From the NCBI GenBank assembly GCA_905183005.1, contig CAJJDO010000059.1, forward strand, positions 124,001 to 188,000: a DNA stretch of 64,000 nt. The letters are read 5' to 3'. The stretch comes from Paramecium pentaurelia (taxonomy: Eukaryota > Ciliophora > Oligohymenophorea > Peniculida > Parameciidae). How positions within the stretch are numbered: position 1 is the first letter of the stretch; every line of letters begins with the position of its first letter. The translations under genes were made by a program, and so were the position numbers. Positions 52,920 to 64,000 of this stretch are shown here, piece after piece. The notes beneath the pieces were generated by a model. The model made no database searches. It was not told the DNA's origin and saw only the letters and a list, made by a program, of their open reading frames with translations.

Positions 52920-54116
52920 GTTACCACCAAAACCAAGATCTTAATAATAGTCTATTTAATCTTATGAATAACCTGAATATATGGAACCAACTAAATAAGA
53001 AGCTATCTCAAATCCTAATAGGCCTATTTCAGGTTATAAATCTACATAAGTGTTTATTTATGATCCATACACTAATTTACCAATAGAAGGAGTTCAAGTC
53101 ATTTTAAATGAAGAATCTACAAAACAAGCATAAACTTATGTAACTGATTAAGAAGGAACTTGCAGAATTATAGTATAAGGAGTTTTGGAAGGCAAAATGG
53201 TGATTTAAACGTATTATTATATTATTGATTGTTTTTAGTGAAGGATATTTCCCTATAGTTGAAGAATATGGGACTACTTAATCTAAAATGAATTTATATT
53301 AATTGAGAGAATTGTCATTTCCTTTAATTCAACATCTAGAAGACAAGAATTCAGTTATGATTCTAGTTCAAACAAATGTTGAAGTGATGCCAATTGACAT
53401 TAAGATGATTCTACCTGATAATGTGTAGATTGATTAGAGTCATTAAAATGTACTCTATGATTTGAATGATGAATCTGGTTGTTAAAGAATAATAGTACAT
53501 GATCTTCATACAAAGAGAGGTGTCTATAGAATAATTGCAGATATCATTGAACCTGATTATGTACATCCACAACATTTAAAAGTGTACATCATAACTAATA
53601 AAGAGTTGAAATTAGTTGATGTACCTAAGACTATTAATTAAGAATAAATCTATTGGGATATTGGTGTAATTTGTGGTAATTTATTTATTCATTTAATCAT
53701 TAGCTCCCAATTCTGGATTTCTAGAAATTAACACTCCAACTGATGAAATTTTGAAGAGAGATAAATATCTTAAGGATTACCAGAGTTTGTTGCAATTCAT
53801 AAAGAATTCTAAGAATATGGATTTAAAAACTATCTTAGGATTCAATGATAAAGAAAGACTTGAATTATAAGGAGATATCTTTGTGTAGAAGGATAAAATT
53901 AAGAATACTCTAGATAAATATGGGTTTGAATCAATCACTAATCTTGATTATTTGATATAATCAGCTATGATGTCTAATGGATTGTACAGTTTTAAAAGAC
54001 TAGAATAGAAATTTGGTAATCTAGATTTTGAATTCATATTTGATGATGAGAATTCAACTAGTAAATAAAAGGAAATGAGTGAGGATGAACCTTATGATGA
54101 TGATTATGATATATGA
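51468..54116 (+). CDS. Rdx (selenoprotein W-like) domain fused to transthyretin-like repeats
   Basis: Five exons, 847 aa. Introns are 51565-51587, 51793-51818, 53211-53238 and 53676-53703. Residues about 95-215 look like the Rdx thioredoxin-like fold: a beta strand VVTIEYCTNC with redox pair Cys101/Cys104, a helix FATNLKQELIQQYPTAKV, the GAFEVQV strand and a C-terminal helix. The Sec of animal SelW corresponds to Cys104. Three CNA-B/carboxypeptidase-regulatory-like modules follow (SYLDIKIFNQQGSGLSEAKI; STQVFIYDPYTNLPIEGVQV), with a Gln-rich linker between. The end is acidic (EDEPYDDDYDI). It is cytosolic, perhaps cytoskeletal or ciliary (inference). The second intron splits the codon of Cys101. 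Confidence 0.75.
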
Positions 54117-54867
54117 AATTATTATTAAATTAAAATGACTGATAAATTATATCTATTATGATTCCAAAGAGATCTATAAAGATTAGTAAATCTGTTATCA
54201 TTACATAAAACTCATTATTAATGATTACAGAATAATTAATAATCTAAAATTTAACTTAATTATATAGACTTTAAATTGTAATATTAATGAACTTGAATAA
54301 AGAATTATGTATTAAATTTAAGACAAAGAGAAAGTATTATCATAATCTGAAAAGTGAATTCCTTTTCATGTCAAAATAGGATTGATATTATTGCTATTAT
54401 GGAGAAGATTATAAAATATATAGACATATAAACAATAGTATCATATCATTTAAAGTATTGAAGAGAAAAATGATTGATTGCTATAATATGAAACAAGAAA
54501 AGAACTATGAAAATATTGGATTGAAGCAAGAAAATTCTTATTGAAATTGAATTTAGCAGACACAAAATTAGATATTAATAAGCTGGGATTAAAATATAGT
54601 TTTTAACATGAGATTAGGTAGAAACTACTATTCTTCTAAATTAATCTAAATCAAATTGCTAGTAGTAAAAATGTATATTAGACAATTTGATAATTATAGA
54701 ACATCTTATTATAAAGATGGGGCTAATTATTCAATTAGGAACTCGAATTTAAAGAATTTAGTTCGAAAATATTATAAGAAATCCATCTTATTTACTAAGA
54801 CAGAAAAACTTTAATATATATTTTGATGATTATATTGTTTTTAGTATTGTATTTAAATTCATTCAAT
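54117..54867. other. Intergenic region, no confident gene
   Basis: A short plus-strand frame (about 54160-54350, DSKEIYKDQQICYHYIKL) is protein-like but has no start, and would need a GTGAAT intron at 54355. I do not call it. The rest is AT-rich. Confidence 0.4.
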
Positions 54868-55911
54868 TCAAATTCTTGATTATTATCTTATAATGACATT
54901 TAATCTTGCATTTTCATCAATATAATAATTTAATTAATTCTTCAAATTCTCTATCAAATACATATTCTTTTATTCATAAATTAAACCCTATTATAAACGA
55001 GAAAACTCTTCAGAAATCTATTTCAATTCATTCTTTAATTAATCTGTCTCCTATTCATATTTTATTTACTATTATTCTAACTATTTCTTTAATTCATACT
55101 CCTTTTGTATCACACTATGTAATCTATCATTTTCCATACAAAGAATTACATATCTCTATTATAATTGTTACAATGGCATCAATTATTATTATGATTACAT
55201 TTTAAGTTTTAATGAATCAACCTCAAATTTTAATTATGTAACTTATTATTATGATTAACTTAAATTTTGACTAGTTGCATGTATTTATTAAGTCTTATGT
55301 GTTATTTCATCTTATAACTCTTTATTAAATTTATCTATAATCTAATATTATTGATCTTTTTGTTAAGTCATAAATTAAACCTTCTAATTAATTGTATTTA
55401 AAGTATTTCTTATTTCTTAATTCTCCAAATTCTTTTCTTCCAAAATTGCTTTGAATTTAAAAATCTCTTAGTCTTTTATTTATAATTACTATCTGAGGAA
55501 TTAAGTTTCATCATGATTTTTATTTTAAGTATGACATTATGATTCCAATTGATGTTACAAATCTTTGATTACTTCTTATTTTATTTTAATTTCTTTTAAT
55601 TATTATTCAGATACTTTGGATATCTATTCTAATTCATTTATCAATCGTAATTGATCTTAATACATTTTATCATAGCTGTGTTTAAGATTCTCATAATCGA
55701 ATGCTTATTAATTAATCTGATCTTTCATTTTTTAATTGTGCTATATTAATATTTTTATTTCTTTCTCTGAATCATTTGTATTTTATCTTATTTATTAATT
55801 CTCATTTCCTTTCGAAAATTAATGTTATGAAGGACTAAAATGTTATTAAGTTGATGGACTTATTCTTAAAGGAGAAAAAATGTTTTCTTTTCTATGCATC
55901 AAAGGCATCAT
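54868..55911 (-). CDS. Coiled-coil protein, unknown
   Basis: A single minus-strand frame of 347 aa, starting MMPLMHRKENIFSPLRISPS and ending ARLNVIIRQQSRI. After about 70 residues it is continuous coiled coil with E/K/Q/L heptads (LRLINELEQISKVSEQQL; LKFEVDSLKLKMQ; LKNELKQISEEFSRLQ). There are no membrane or catalytic motifs. A hydrophobic-looking frame on the opposite strand in the same place is a shadow of the Gln/Glu codons. It probably has a structural role in the cytoskeleton or basal body, from architecture only. Confidence 0.7.
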
Positions 55912-56314
55912 CTATTGAGATGGCTAAAAGACTTATCTTTTCTCAATTGGGGCTGTGAATTACATTTCTGTTAAATATTTTAATCTTAAAATATAATATA
56001 AATTAGAATATTTAATAATTACTATTTTATAATATATCCACAAATCGATAACAATCTATCTTTAAATCAAATAATAAATAACTTTAGATGAAGTTTTAAT
56101 CAAGTAATCAAATTTAATGATCAAAATTAAATATAATGTATAAATTTAATGAGCAAATTCTCTTTATATTATTAATGAATAAGTCATCTCATAAGTAGAA
56201 TAATAAGTTTTAAATATTTTACTATATGTACTTATTAAATTAATTATATTTTACAATTATAACAATTAATAAATTAAGAAATGTTTTTTATCTTGAATGT
56301 ATTATTTATAAATA
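55912..56314. other. Intergenic spacer
   Basis: AT-rich, between two minus-strand genes; no supported frame. Confidence 0.45.
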
Positions 56315-57337
56315 TCATTAAATAGTAAAATTCTACTAGAGCTATCTTATTTGAATTTGTTCTGATTCTTCATCCCATATTAACAGAAATTCTCCATTAT
56401 CGCTCAAAGTTCCATTGATATATTTATTTTGGAACTCTATAGTTTATTCCCATTTATAACTTAAATTATTGTTTGATAGAGAAGGTGTGATTCTTAATAT
56501 ATTAACAAACCGCGCATTTTTTATAACTAGTAAATTCAAAGATTTAATATATACTGATGGAAAATAATAATAACAAAATTCTTCTTTTCCTTTTACAGGA
56601 ATTTAATATAATTGTTGATATTATTGTTTAGAAGAATTGAAATAATATATATATAGATGAGTACCATCATAAAGACTATTTGGCTGAAATAAAAACATAC
56701 TATTTGTAATGTATGATAAACGATATCCATAATAATGCAGTTGAATTTTTTATTTAATTAACCATAATGTCTAATTTGATCCTTCAATTATAAAAATTGA
56801 TTTATCTTAACTACAAGATATTAATTAAGTTCCATCTGTGTTGATAATTAAAGAAATGACTGGTTAACTATGTTCAGATATTGTCTATTTACAATACCAT
56901 TGTGTTTTTATTGACCAAAATTTTATGTTATTATCTTCAGAACCTGTAATAATGAGATCTTCAAATATTGGATGAATGACCATAGACATGATTGAAAGAG
57001 AATGTCCATTTAACTTGCAAATGTATTTAGTATTTGAAATGAGATTGTTATTCCAAATTATTAATGAAGGATGAACTTAAGCAGATATAAGGAATGGTTT
57101 AATTTTACAATAAATTAAGAGTGATATATAATAACCTCGTATCTACATTATTTGAATTTATTTCATAAACCCTCTTTTAAAATTAAAAATTTTGATTTCA
57201 CTATTTGTTCCAACAGCAACCAAAGTATTGATGTTATTTATAGCTAAAGTTAAGAATATTCCTTCTACTTTATAGAGAGATAATAATTGATAATTAGTAT
57301 GTCTACTTTAATTCTATTTTGAAATGTTGCATCCCAT
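56315..57337 (-). CDS. WD40-repeat protein with MGC N-terminus
   Basis: Encodes 340 aa, one exon. It starts MGCNISKQNQ: Gly2 then Cys3 is the classical dual lipidation signal (N-myristoylation plus palmitoylation). Beta-propeller blades follow: LALAINNINTLVAVG-like start, SEIKIFNFKRGFMKQIQIM, KLNGHSLSIMSMVIHP with FEDLIITGSEDNNIKFW, SEHSQPVISLIINTDGTQLI with SCSQDKSIFI, and a divergent C-terminal part ending GEFLLIWDEESEQ. It is probably a membrane-attached scaffold. A paralogous WD40 gene lies at 60169-61719 on the same strand. Confidence 0.8.
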
Positions 57338-60168
57338 GTCTTATTATATTTATATTAAATATTCTAGTTGATTAGATTTTAATCAATTATTTAAAGAGTC
57401 ACTCTTTCTTTATATCAATTAAACACTAACTTACAATTAGTTTCAGCAACTTATATAGTATTTTTCAATCTGTAGAACTTCATTAATATATCAATAATCA
57501 ATATGTAGATTATAATCAATAAATAGGTTTATTAATAAATTGATAATATTATAAGATCATTGAAAAAATAAAATAAACATAAAAAATGGATAATCTAATA
57601 AGGTTATTTATTAAATGATCATCTACCAAGTGATGTACATATTTAATAGAAAATCAAATATATGAATTTATATGATTATTATTAATATTACAATTTTCAA
57701 TCTTGAATAAATTATGAATTTCTGAATAGCTTTAGGATTTCCAACAATATGCTTATTCTGATAGCAAAATTTCTGATGAGAAAATTTACCATACTATTTT
57801 TAAGTATTTTTATTAATCTAAATGCAGATGAAACAATATTCAAAATATAATATTTAAAAGTTAGCATAAACAATATAAGTTGTTTTATAATAAATTTATA
57901 ATATTTTCATCAGCACTCATAGCAAAACTTTTGCTTATATAAGAATAATGTATGTAAATATCTACAAATAATTACATTTTCTAATTTAAATAAAGAATTT
58001 TTAATTTAAATTCCACCACATCATTCTTTCTTCAACCATCATTTCTTAATATTCATTTTCTAAATAATAAATAGTAGAAAATCCTGTGAAAATATTACTA
58101 TTTATTCTACAATTAAAACGTGTTACTACTCACATTAGAATAATATTAAGCTTTGTTTCATTAATTGATACTCTATATGAGTAAAAGAAACATCAATGAG
58201 GATTGCCATAAATTGAGAAAGTTTACTTATTTAGGACTCTTAATTTCTACCTTTTTATATATTTAATATAATTGTAAATTATTAAAACTTTAACTAAACT
58301 TTATTTGAAATTCATAGATTCTTAATGTAAGGTATTTTCTTATTAATTACATAAATCCATTTCAAATAATAATAATTTCTAATGTTCATTTAATTTTTAA
58401 CATAATAAATTCATTGATCAAAACAATACCATTTATTGTGTCAATATCAAATGAACATAAGATTTTTGAATTTCACAAATTAATTAGCTAAGAAATATTT
58501 GATCCTTCTAATTCTATCCCATTTATTACTTTTTCTAATTTACAACCAGTAATTAATTTTCTTCAATTTTATTATATATTTATTAAAAACGAATACATTT
58601 TCACAAATAAGGAAATGAGACCATTAAAATGATATATCCACAATCAAGGGAATTTAAGGAAGCTTTGATTATGAAACTTTAAATTAAAAAATATTGAATT
58701 ACAAATTATTTAATGATATCATTCTAATTGATATAATACATACCCCCTATTTCAAAATATGAATTATTTAAGGAGGTTCAGTAAATTTAATTTCTTATAA
58801 TTAATATCCTTAGAATAATAAATAATGGAATAAGTCTTAAACACTTTATTAACTCAATCATCAACGAAACAAATACAAATTGTTTTTATCAATAAAAACC
58901 TTTTGAATAGAAAGAATTCACTTTTCTAAATACAATTAAATTAATTATAAAAATGTCAAGTATTGAATATTTATTATTGTTATTAGTAATCTTTAGAAAG
59001 GTAGGGAGAACAATTGGCACTCAAATAATCTTGTATTAAAAGATAACACAAAAGTCCATTAATTAGAAAACAATATACTAAAGATCCATAGAATAAATAA
59101 ATGCTTTCCATGACTTAATAACTACATTAGAAATTCATTTAATAAAAACAAAAAGAATTAGTTTAATTAATTACTATATGTTTAACAATCCTGTCACTTA
59201 TTGTGATGATTGTTGAATATCATTAATAAGAAAATTAAAGAAGATTCTATGATAATTGAATTTTTATAATATTAAAACTCTATTAATGTAATACTAATAA
59301 CTTGATTAAATATTATAAACCTGATATGTTATTTCTTCATTCTACATAGTGATCAAACTTCTAAATTAAAGAATATCTATTAGACCATATATATATATAT
59401 AAGATTAAAAATTAACTGTTTTTTAATAAAAGAAAAATATTATAATATTGTTAATATTCATAATTTAAAACAAGAATATTAAAAGTTGTAAATCTAATAG
59501 AAAATTTTGAAAGAAGAGAAAATATTTTAAAATTAAATAATTATATTTCAAAATATTATATTAAATAAATTTAATATTTAATATAATCATAAATACAATT
59601 TAGAATTAATAATAAAGAATTAAACGGAAATGATATTCTATTTTATCAACTTATTTAAATAGAACACCATAAGGGATTTAAATGGTTACAGTCATATGAA
59701 GATGTTTAGAAAAAAGTAAAATTATGGATAAGCAGTTTGATTGAGTATTACAGACTGTCGAAAATTTTACTTTTTCTTTCTATTTACTTAATGTTTATAT
59801 CAACAGAAAAAAGAATAATATCTTTTAATAAATAGGTTTTTTGTAATAGTATCTAAAGAAAATTGGTGTATTTATATCGGAACCAAGAAACTTTGTGATA
59901 TGAAACAATTGATGTATCATCTTTATCATATTCTTCCGATTTAAAATCCTCTCTTTAAGTAACTTACATAAAATTTAAATGATCAAAATAAAATTATATA
60001 AAATTAATATTATAATAGCATTTTAAAAATTTATTTTCTTTCATATATCAACATTTATAGAATTATTCAGATAACCCTATATTTTAAAGTCTAAATTTTG
60101 ATTATGTATAATTTTAAAGAAGAATGACATTAAACTCTCAAAAATACTTATTATTTATCATATTGAAT
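57338..60168. other. Long AT-rich region without a confident gene
   Basis: About 2.8 kb between two minus-strand WD40 genes. Short open frames occur on both strands but none has a recognisable domain or consistent splice sites. It is unusually long for this compact genome. It may hold relics of a gene or regulatory sequence; a TATATATATATA run is at 59388-59400. Confidence 0.4.
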
Positions 60169-61719
60169 TCAATTATTATTTAATTCATATACAAGAAATT
60201 TCTGTCCAACTTTCTCCCAAATTACCAAATATCTTCCATCATAAGTTAATGCTCCAAAAATATAATTGGATTCAAATTTTATCTATGTGATTATTTTGAG
60301 TTAGCCTTCATTTGATATTTTGATCAAGTAAACATAATATTTGTGTTTAACAATCATTAAATTATTTTATCTGACATAACATATTGGAAATAAACTGAGA
60401 TCACCAGTTTTATCATTTTAAATTAATTTTAATTCTTTTGAAAAATTTTCTTGATATTTTTAATTTATTAGTTCAAATGTACTAATACAATCCTTACTTA
60501 CTTTATTTCCTGCAATCCAAATAAATTAGTCATTATTTATAAAGCATAATCTACATCCATATTCTTAAATTGATTTTGTAACTACTTATCCAAATTACCA
60601 TTTTTGTACATTGTCCATCTTCCAAATTATTATATCTTCACCACAAGAAACCAAAGTATCTTCAGATTGATTAAAACACAAACTATAAACATTATTTGTA
60701 TGTTTATCTAAAGAATAAAGATAAGTTAATTAATTATTAGTAAAATCAATTTTCCAAATTTTAATTGATTTATCTCTTCCTCCAGAAATAAGTTAGTTTT
60801 CAGATTGATTTAAGATTAAGCAATCTATACAATTTGTATGTTAAGTATAGGATTAGGAACTCTTCCATTCTTTTTAATTAATTTAATTCCAACAACGAAT
60901 AGAATTATCAGCACCTGCAGATACGAAACTATTGCTTTTTTAACTAAATTACAAGCAAAATATAGTTTAAGTATGTCCAATACTTTTGGTAATTTCATTC
61001 ATTTTTCCTTACTCAAATTTCCATACTATAATGTCACAATTAGAGGCTGAGATCATGAGAGATCCAGATTAATTAAAAGAAATTGCATAGCAAGTTGCTT
61101 CTTTTTTAATTGAATTATCTATTAATTTCATATTCATATTATGGTGTAAATTTAAATTGATTAAAGCTTTGTCACATTATGAATATAATTCTTAGTCCCT
61201 GAGAGCGGATAGTTTCATATTGATTTTTTCATAAAGCTAATTGTTAAGTTTTGTTATTTAGGCAATAATTGATTATTCATTAAATAAGTTTTGCATTTAA
61301 CTATCCATTATAATAATTTCTAATTCATCATAGAAACTATATTATGAATTATATTATCCAATATTATTAAGACTTTAGATCCACTCTGAAGAATTAGATA
61401 TTAATTCATCAAATAATTATATAATTTTTGACTTTAATTATTTTAGTTCACTCACAAATGATTCTACTAAATCTACATCAATATTAATCAATTTTTAGAT
61501 TTTTTCCACTTTATTCTGTTAGTTGTCTTAAATCTTTTAAAGTACTTTTTTAATTCCAATTATTTTAGTTTCACCTTCAAAATTTTCCAAACAAATTGCA
61601 CATAAAAGACGTTCTTCTCTCTTTAAGTTTTTATCTAATAAAACCATTTGAATAGGACTTTTATGGTTTTTGCTGCAATTAAGTTATTCTTCTAATTCTA
61701 TCATTTTTGGTTAAAACAT
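60169..61719 (-). CDS. WD40-repeat protein with N-terminal Cys/His (B-box-like) motif and helical linker
   Basis: Encodes 516 aa, one exon. The N-terminus has LNCSKNHKSPIQMVLLD followed by RLLCAICLENF; this C..H..CxxC arrangement is common at the start of Paramecium WD40 proteins and may bind zinc. A helical linker (about 70-190) leads to clear WD40 blades: YAISFNQSGSLMISASNCD with IIVWKFEQG, IGHTQTIFCLQFSQKSNSFV with SAGADNSIRCW, QHTNCIDCLILNQSENQLIS with GGRDKSIKIW, and HTNNVYSLCFNQSEDTLVS with CGEDIIIWKM. It ends LVIWEKVGQKFLVYELNNN. The role is unknown; the family is very large in Paramecium. Confidence 0.85.
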
Positions 61720-62320
61720 AATTAAATAAATTAAGATTAATAAATTAACTAATTCTAATTGAAAATCACTTACAGTTATTAGAGGAGGAATTTAATTAGT
61801 TTAATATATGATCAATTTAGTGATCTCATTTTAATCTTATTTAAAGCTGAATAAAGAAGTACTTGTCAATTTAATAAAAATATTAAATTTACTATTAATT
61901 ATTTATTTTACACTTATATTTTGCATATACCTTGAGACATATAAGTATTAATTAAGTTTCCCGAATAAAAAAAAATCAGAATTAATTAATATCGAATTGA
62001 TTTACATCTTCACAATAAATACTTCAAGATAGATAGAGTTATATTAGAGGTTAATTCTTTCCCATATCTATTATACAAAACTTTTAAAATTCAGTTCCTT
62101 AGATTAGAAAGTGTAAAAGAAAAGAATCTAAATTTTTATTATTGTTATTTTAAGACTAATACCTATAAATTGAATTATAATCTAATAATAATAATTATTA
62201 TTATTATAATCTTATATTCATAATAAAATGAACATTAAAAATTACTCAAGTCTCCTTGTCACTAGGCTTTTCAATTTTAAAACTAATTAATATATTTTCA
62301 AATATAAATTATCGATCTTC
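61720..62320. other. AT-rich intergenic region
   Basis: No supported frame; promoter of the WD40 gene expected near its 5' end at 61719. Confidence 0.4.
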
Positions 62321-62629
62321 TCACACACATAATCTTAATAAAACTACAACAAATAGATTTAAGATCCAGATAGAAAATAAAATCTAATTCTTCTTCAAAT
62401 ATTCAAATTCCTTGTTTAAATCAGGATCATGCATAGGTAAATGGCTAAAAGTCTATTTATCACCAAATTTATATTGCTTCAAGCTAGTATGAATCTATCT
62501 AAATAACCATTATTAGGTATATACTTGATATTAAAATTACTTTATAATAGTCTGTTTCATTGATTCAATCGATAGAATTATCCTCTAATTTCACTTTGTT
62601 TCATCCTAATTCCAGCTTATTCATATTCC
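62321..62629 (-). CDS. Partial gene running into the gap, unknown
   Basis: On the minus strand a short exon-like frame ends at TGA (62321-62323): SLKQYKFGDKQTFSHLPMHD, then LNKEFEYLKKNQILFSIWIL with a hydrophobic end (LNLFVVVLLRLCV). Upstream, a possible intron ending TTATTTAG leads into another open piece at 62540-62629, cut by the gap. The C-terminal hydrophobic segment could be a membrane anchor. No family recognised. Confidence 0.35.
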
Positions 62630-62830
62630 NNNNNNNNNNNNNNNNNNNNNNNNNNNNNNNNNNNNNNNNNNNNNNNNNNNNNNNNNNNNNNNNNNNNNNN
62701 NNNNNNNNNNNNNNNNNNNNNNNNNNNNNNNNNNNNNNNNNNNNNNNNNNNNNNNNNNNNNNNNNNNNNNNNNNNNNNNNNNNNNNNNNNNNNNNNNNNN
62801 NNNNNNNNNNNNNNNNNNNNNNNNNNNNNN
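62630..62830. other. Sequence gap (N run, about 200 bases)
   Basis: 201 consecutive N; a scaffold gap whose true size may differ. Any frame crossing it is meaningless. Confidence 0.99.
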
Positions 62831-63676
62831 ATAATAATTAAATTATTTGTTTTTGATATAAAAGACTGTTTAGAAATTCTAGTACATGGTTTTTAATGGA
62901 TTTTAATCTGTATTCATAATAGAATATCTAAATTAATTGCAGTCTCAAATAAATTAATTAAAACAAGACTATATTTGGAATATATTTCAAACTTTCAACA
63001 GTAGAAACTTGTGCTTTTATTAGAGAATAAACAATATCTTGTTAATATAAGTTAAATTAAAAAAATTTAATTATTTGAAATCATTTGATAATTAGGTGTT
63101 AAATTGCGCCCTATATTGTATTATATTTCTAAATTATAAATTAGGCTTGCTATTTTTATTATAAATTCAATTCTGTTAAGAATTATTTAATCGGAGTATC
63201 AAAATAGAAAAAATAAATATACATTAAAAAGATTTAATAAATATTTCTTTTGGTTATTATTGCTATTTAATTTGAACCAATATTCTTTTAAATATTAATA
63301 GCTTTAAGAGTTCTGTAAATATATTAAATTCAATAGATAATCATTATTTTATATCATTTTTAAAATATGATTGTGGTGATTTTTAAATTATAGATTGATT
63401 AATTGAATTATAATTTTAAGGTTTAATTAAATTATACTATTAATTTCTAACAAGTTAAGTTCAATTTATATTTTTTTGTTATTATTGCTTGAAATGGTCC
63501 ATTATTTTAAATTGATCTAGGATAATATTTCTAATTTATCACTCTTATAATATATTTATAAAATTTTAATGAATTATAATTATAAGAATTTTAATAATTA
63601 TATTAATTCCTTGTAGGAAACAGCAGGATTTATTATAAATAAAAAATGAATTTTGCTCATTTTTTAAATTAATTTA
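62831..63676. other. AT-rich intergenic region
   Basis: No supported gene; promoter of the ARF-like gene expected at its 3' end. Confidence 0.4.
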
Positions 63677-64000
63677 ATGGGAAACCCTTTTTCAAAATTT
63701 ATCTATAAAAAAACACCTTAAATATTATTAATTGGATTGGATGCTGTTGGAAAGACTACAATTTTAAATCAATTGAATTTAGGTAAGGTAGAAAACTTTT
63801 TTACAGGTATCGGATATCAACAAAAAAAATTATAAAGCAAATCTTTTGATATAATTACTTGGAATATTGAAGGACCAAGTGGACTAAGATTGCTTTGGAG
63901 AAACTTTTATGAAAAGAGCTAAGCTTTAATTTTAGTTTTGGATTTGACTAATTAAGAAAGATTGATAGAGATCAAAGAATGGTTGGAAAAATACTTAATT
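63677..64000 (+). CDS. Divergent ARF-family small GTPase (3' end outside window)
   Basis: The start MGNPFSKFIYKKTPQILLIG is followed by GLDAVGKTTILNQL, the ARF P-loop, with Gly2 available for N-myristoylation. The switch I region (FFTGIGYQQ) keeps a TGIG in place of the usual PTIGFN. The interswitch/switch II region reads DIITWNIEGPSGLRLLW, where ARFs have WDVGGQD, so the catalytic Gln and the GG are missing. FYEKSQALILVLDLTNQERL matches the ARF strand YFxxTxGLIFVVDSxDRERI. Possibly a GTPase with altered hydrolysis or a constitutively bound ARL. A related relic is at about 27351. Confidence 0.85.

Noticed and set aside
54906..55205. Hydrophobic plus-strand frame (MHFHQYNN..)
   Set aside because: It is the antisense shadow of the Gln/Glu/Lys-rich coiled-coil gene on the minus strand.
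62560..62841. Plus-strand frame running into the gap
   Set aside because: More than half consists of N; not interpretable.

Overview
The window is ciliate nuclear DNA, most probably Paramecium or a close relative. Long, protein-like reading frames run straight through TAA and TAG, and end only at TGA, so TAA and TAG encode Gln. The DNA is extremely AT-rich. Almost every gene I could model carries very small GT..AG introns (mostly 21-37 nt), and removing them restores frame exactly. All coordinates below come from hand translation with TGA as the only stop. No similarity search was run, so family names rest on motifs I recognise.

Layout. 1-2714: 3' part of a voltage-sensor/cyclic-nucleotide-binding channel-like gene with a run of about 210 Gln encoded by TAA. 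2.8-8.8 kb: RING/coiled-coil protein, a small membrane protein, a coiled-coil gene, a DUSP-USP deubiquitinase and a coiled-coil protein with a C1q-like end. 9.1-20 kb: glycine-zipper coiled-coil protein, single-unit ubiquitin, degenerate small GTPase, an EAF6-like subunit, a secreted Cys-rich protein, a METTL16-like RNA methyltransferase, an LRR protein and small unknowns. 20.8-24.8 kb: one large unknown gene whose first 1185 bp are repeated exactly on both sides of a single N, probably an assembly error. 25.3-26.3 kb: a WD40-like frame.

26.3-33.6 kb is a gene-poor, rearranged island. On the minus strand it holds a near-intact C-terminus of the large surface-protein gene downstream (27561-28602), abutting a piece resembling the other surface gene (28768-29150), plus an ARF-like relic. 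33.6-48.8 kb carries two giant Cys-rich membrane proteins in tandem. Gene A (33648-39138, 1821 aa) has CGDG/ECDDGN repeats and a multi-pass C-terminus. Gene B (40025-48796, 26 introns, 2703 aa) has furin-like repeats, a REJ/GPS-like segment and transmembrane helices. In gene B, 18 consecutive introns sit in the same phase two bases before a Cys codon, once per protein repeat.

49.2-64 kb: a short-chain dehydrogenase (VLC 3-oxoacyl-CoA reductase type), an Rdx/selenoprotein-W-like domain fused to transthyretin-like modules, a coiled-coil gene, two WD40 proteins (one with a probable lipidated MGC N-terminus), a sequence gap (62630-62830) and the start of a divergent ARF-like GTPase. Apart from the two adjacent surface genes, neighbouring genes do not form an obvious pathway. 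Several pairs are divergent or convergent with short spacers, as is usual in compact ciliate genomes.
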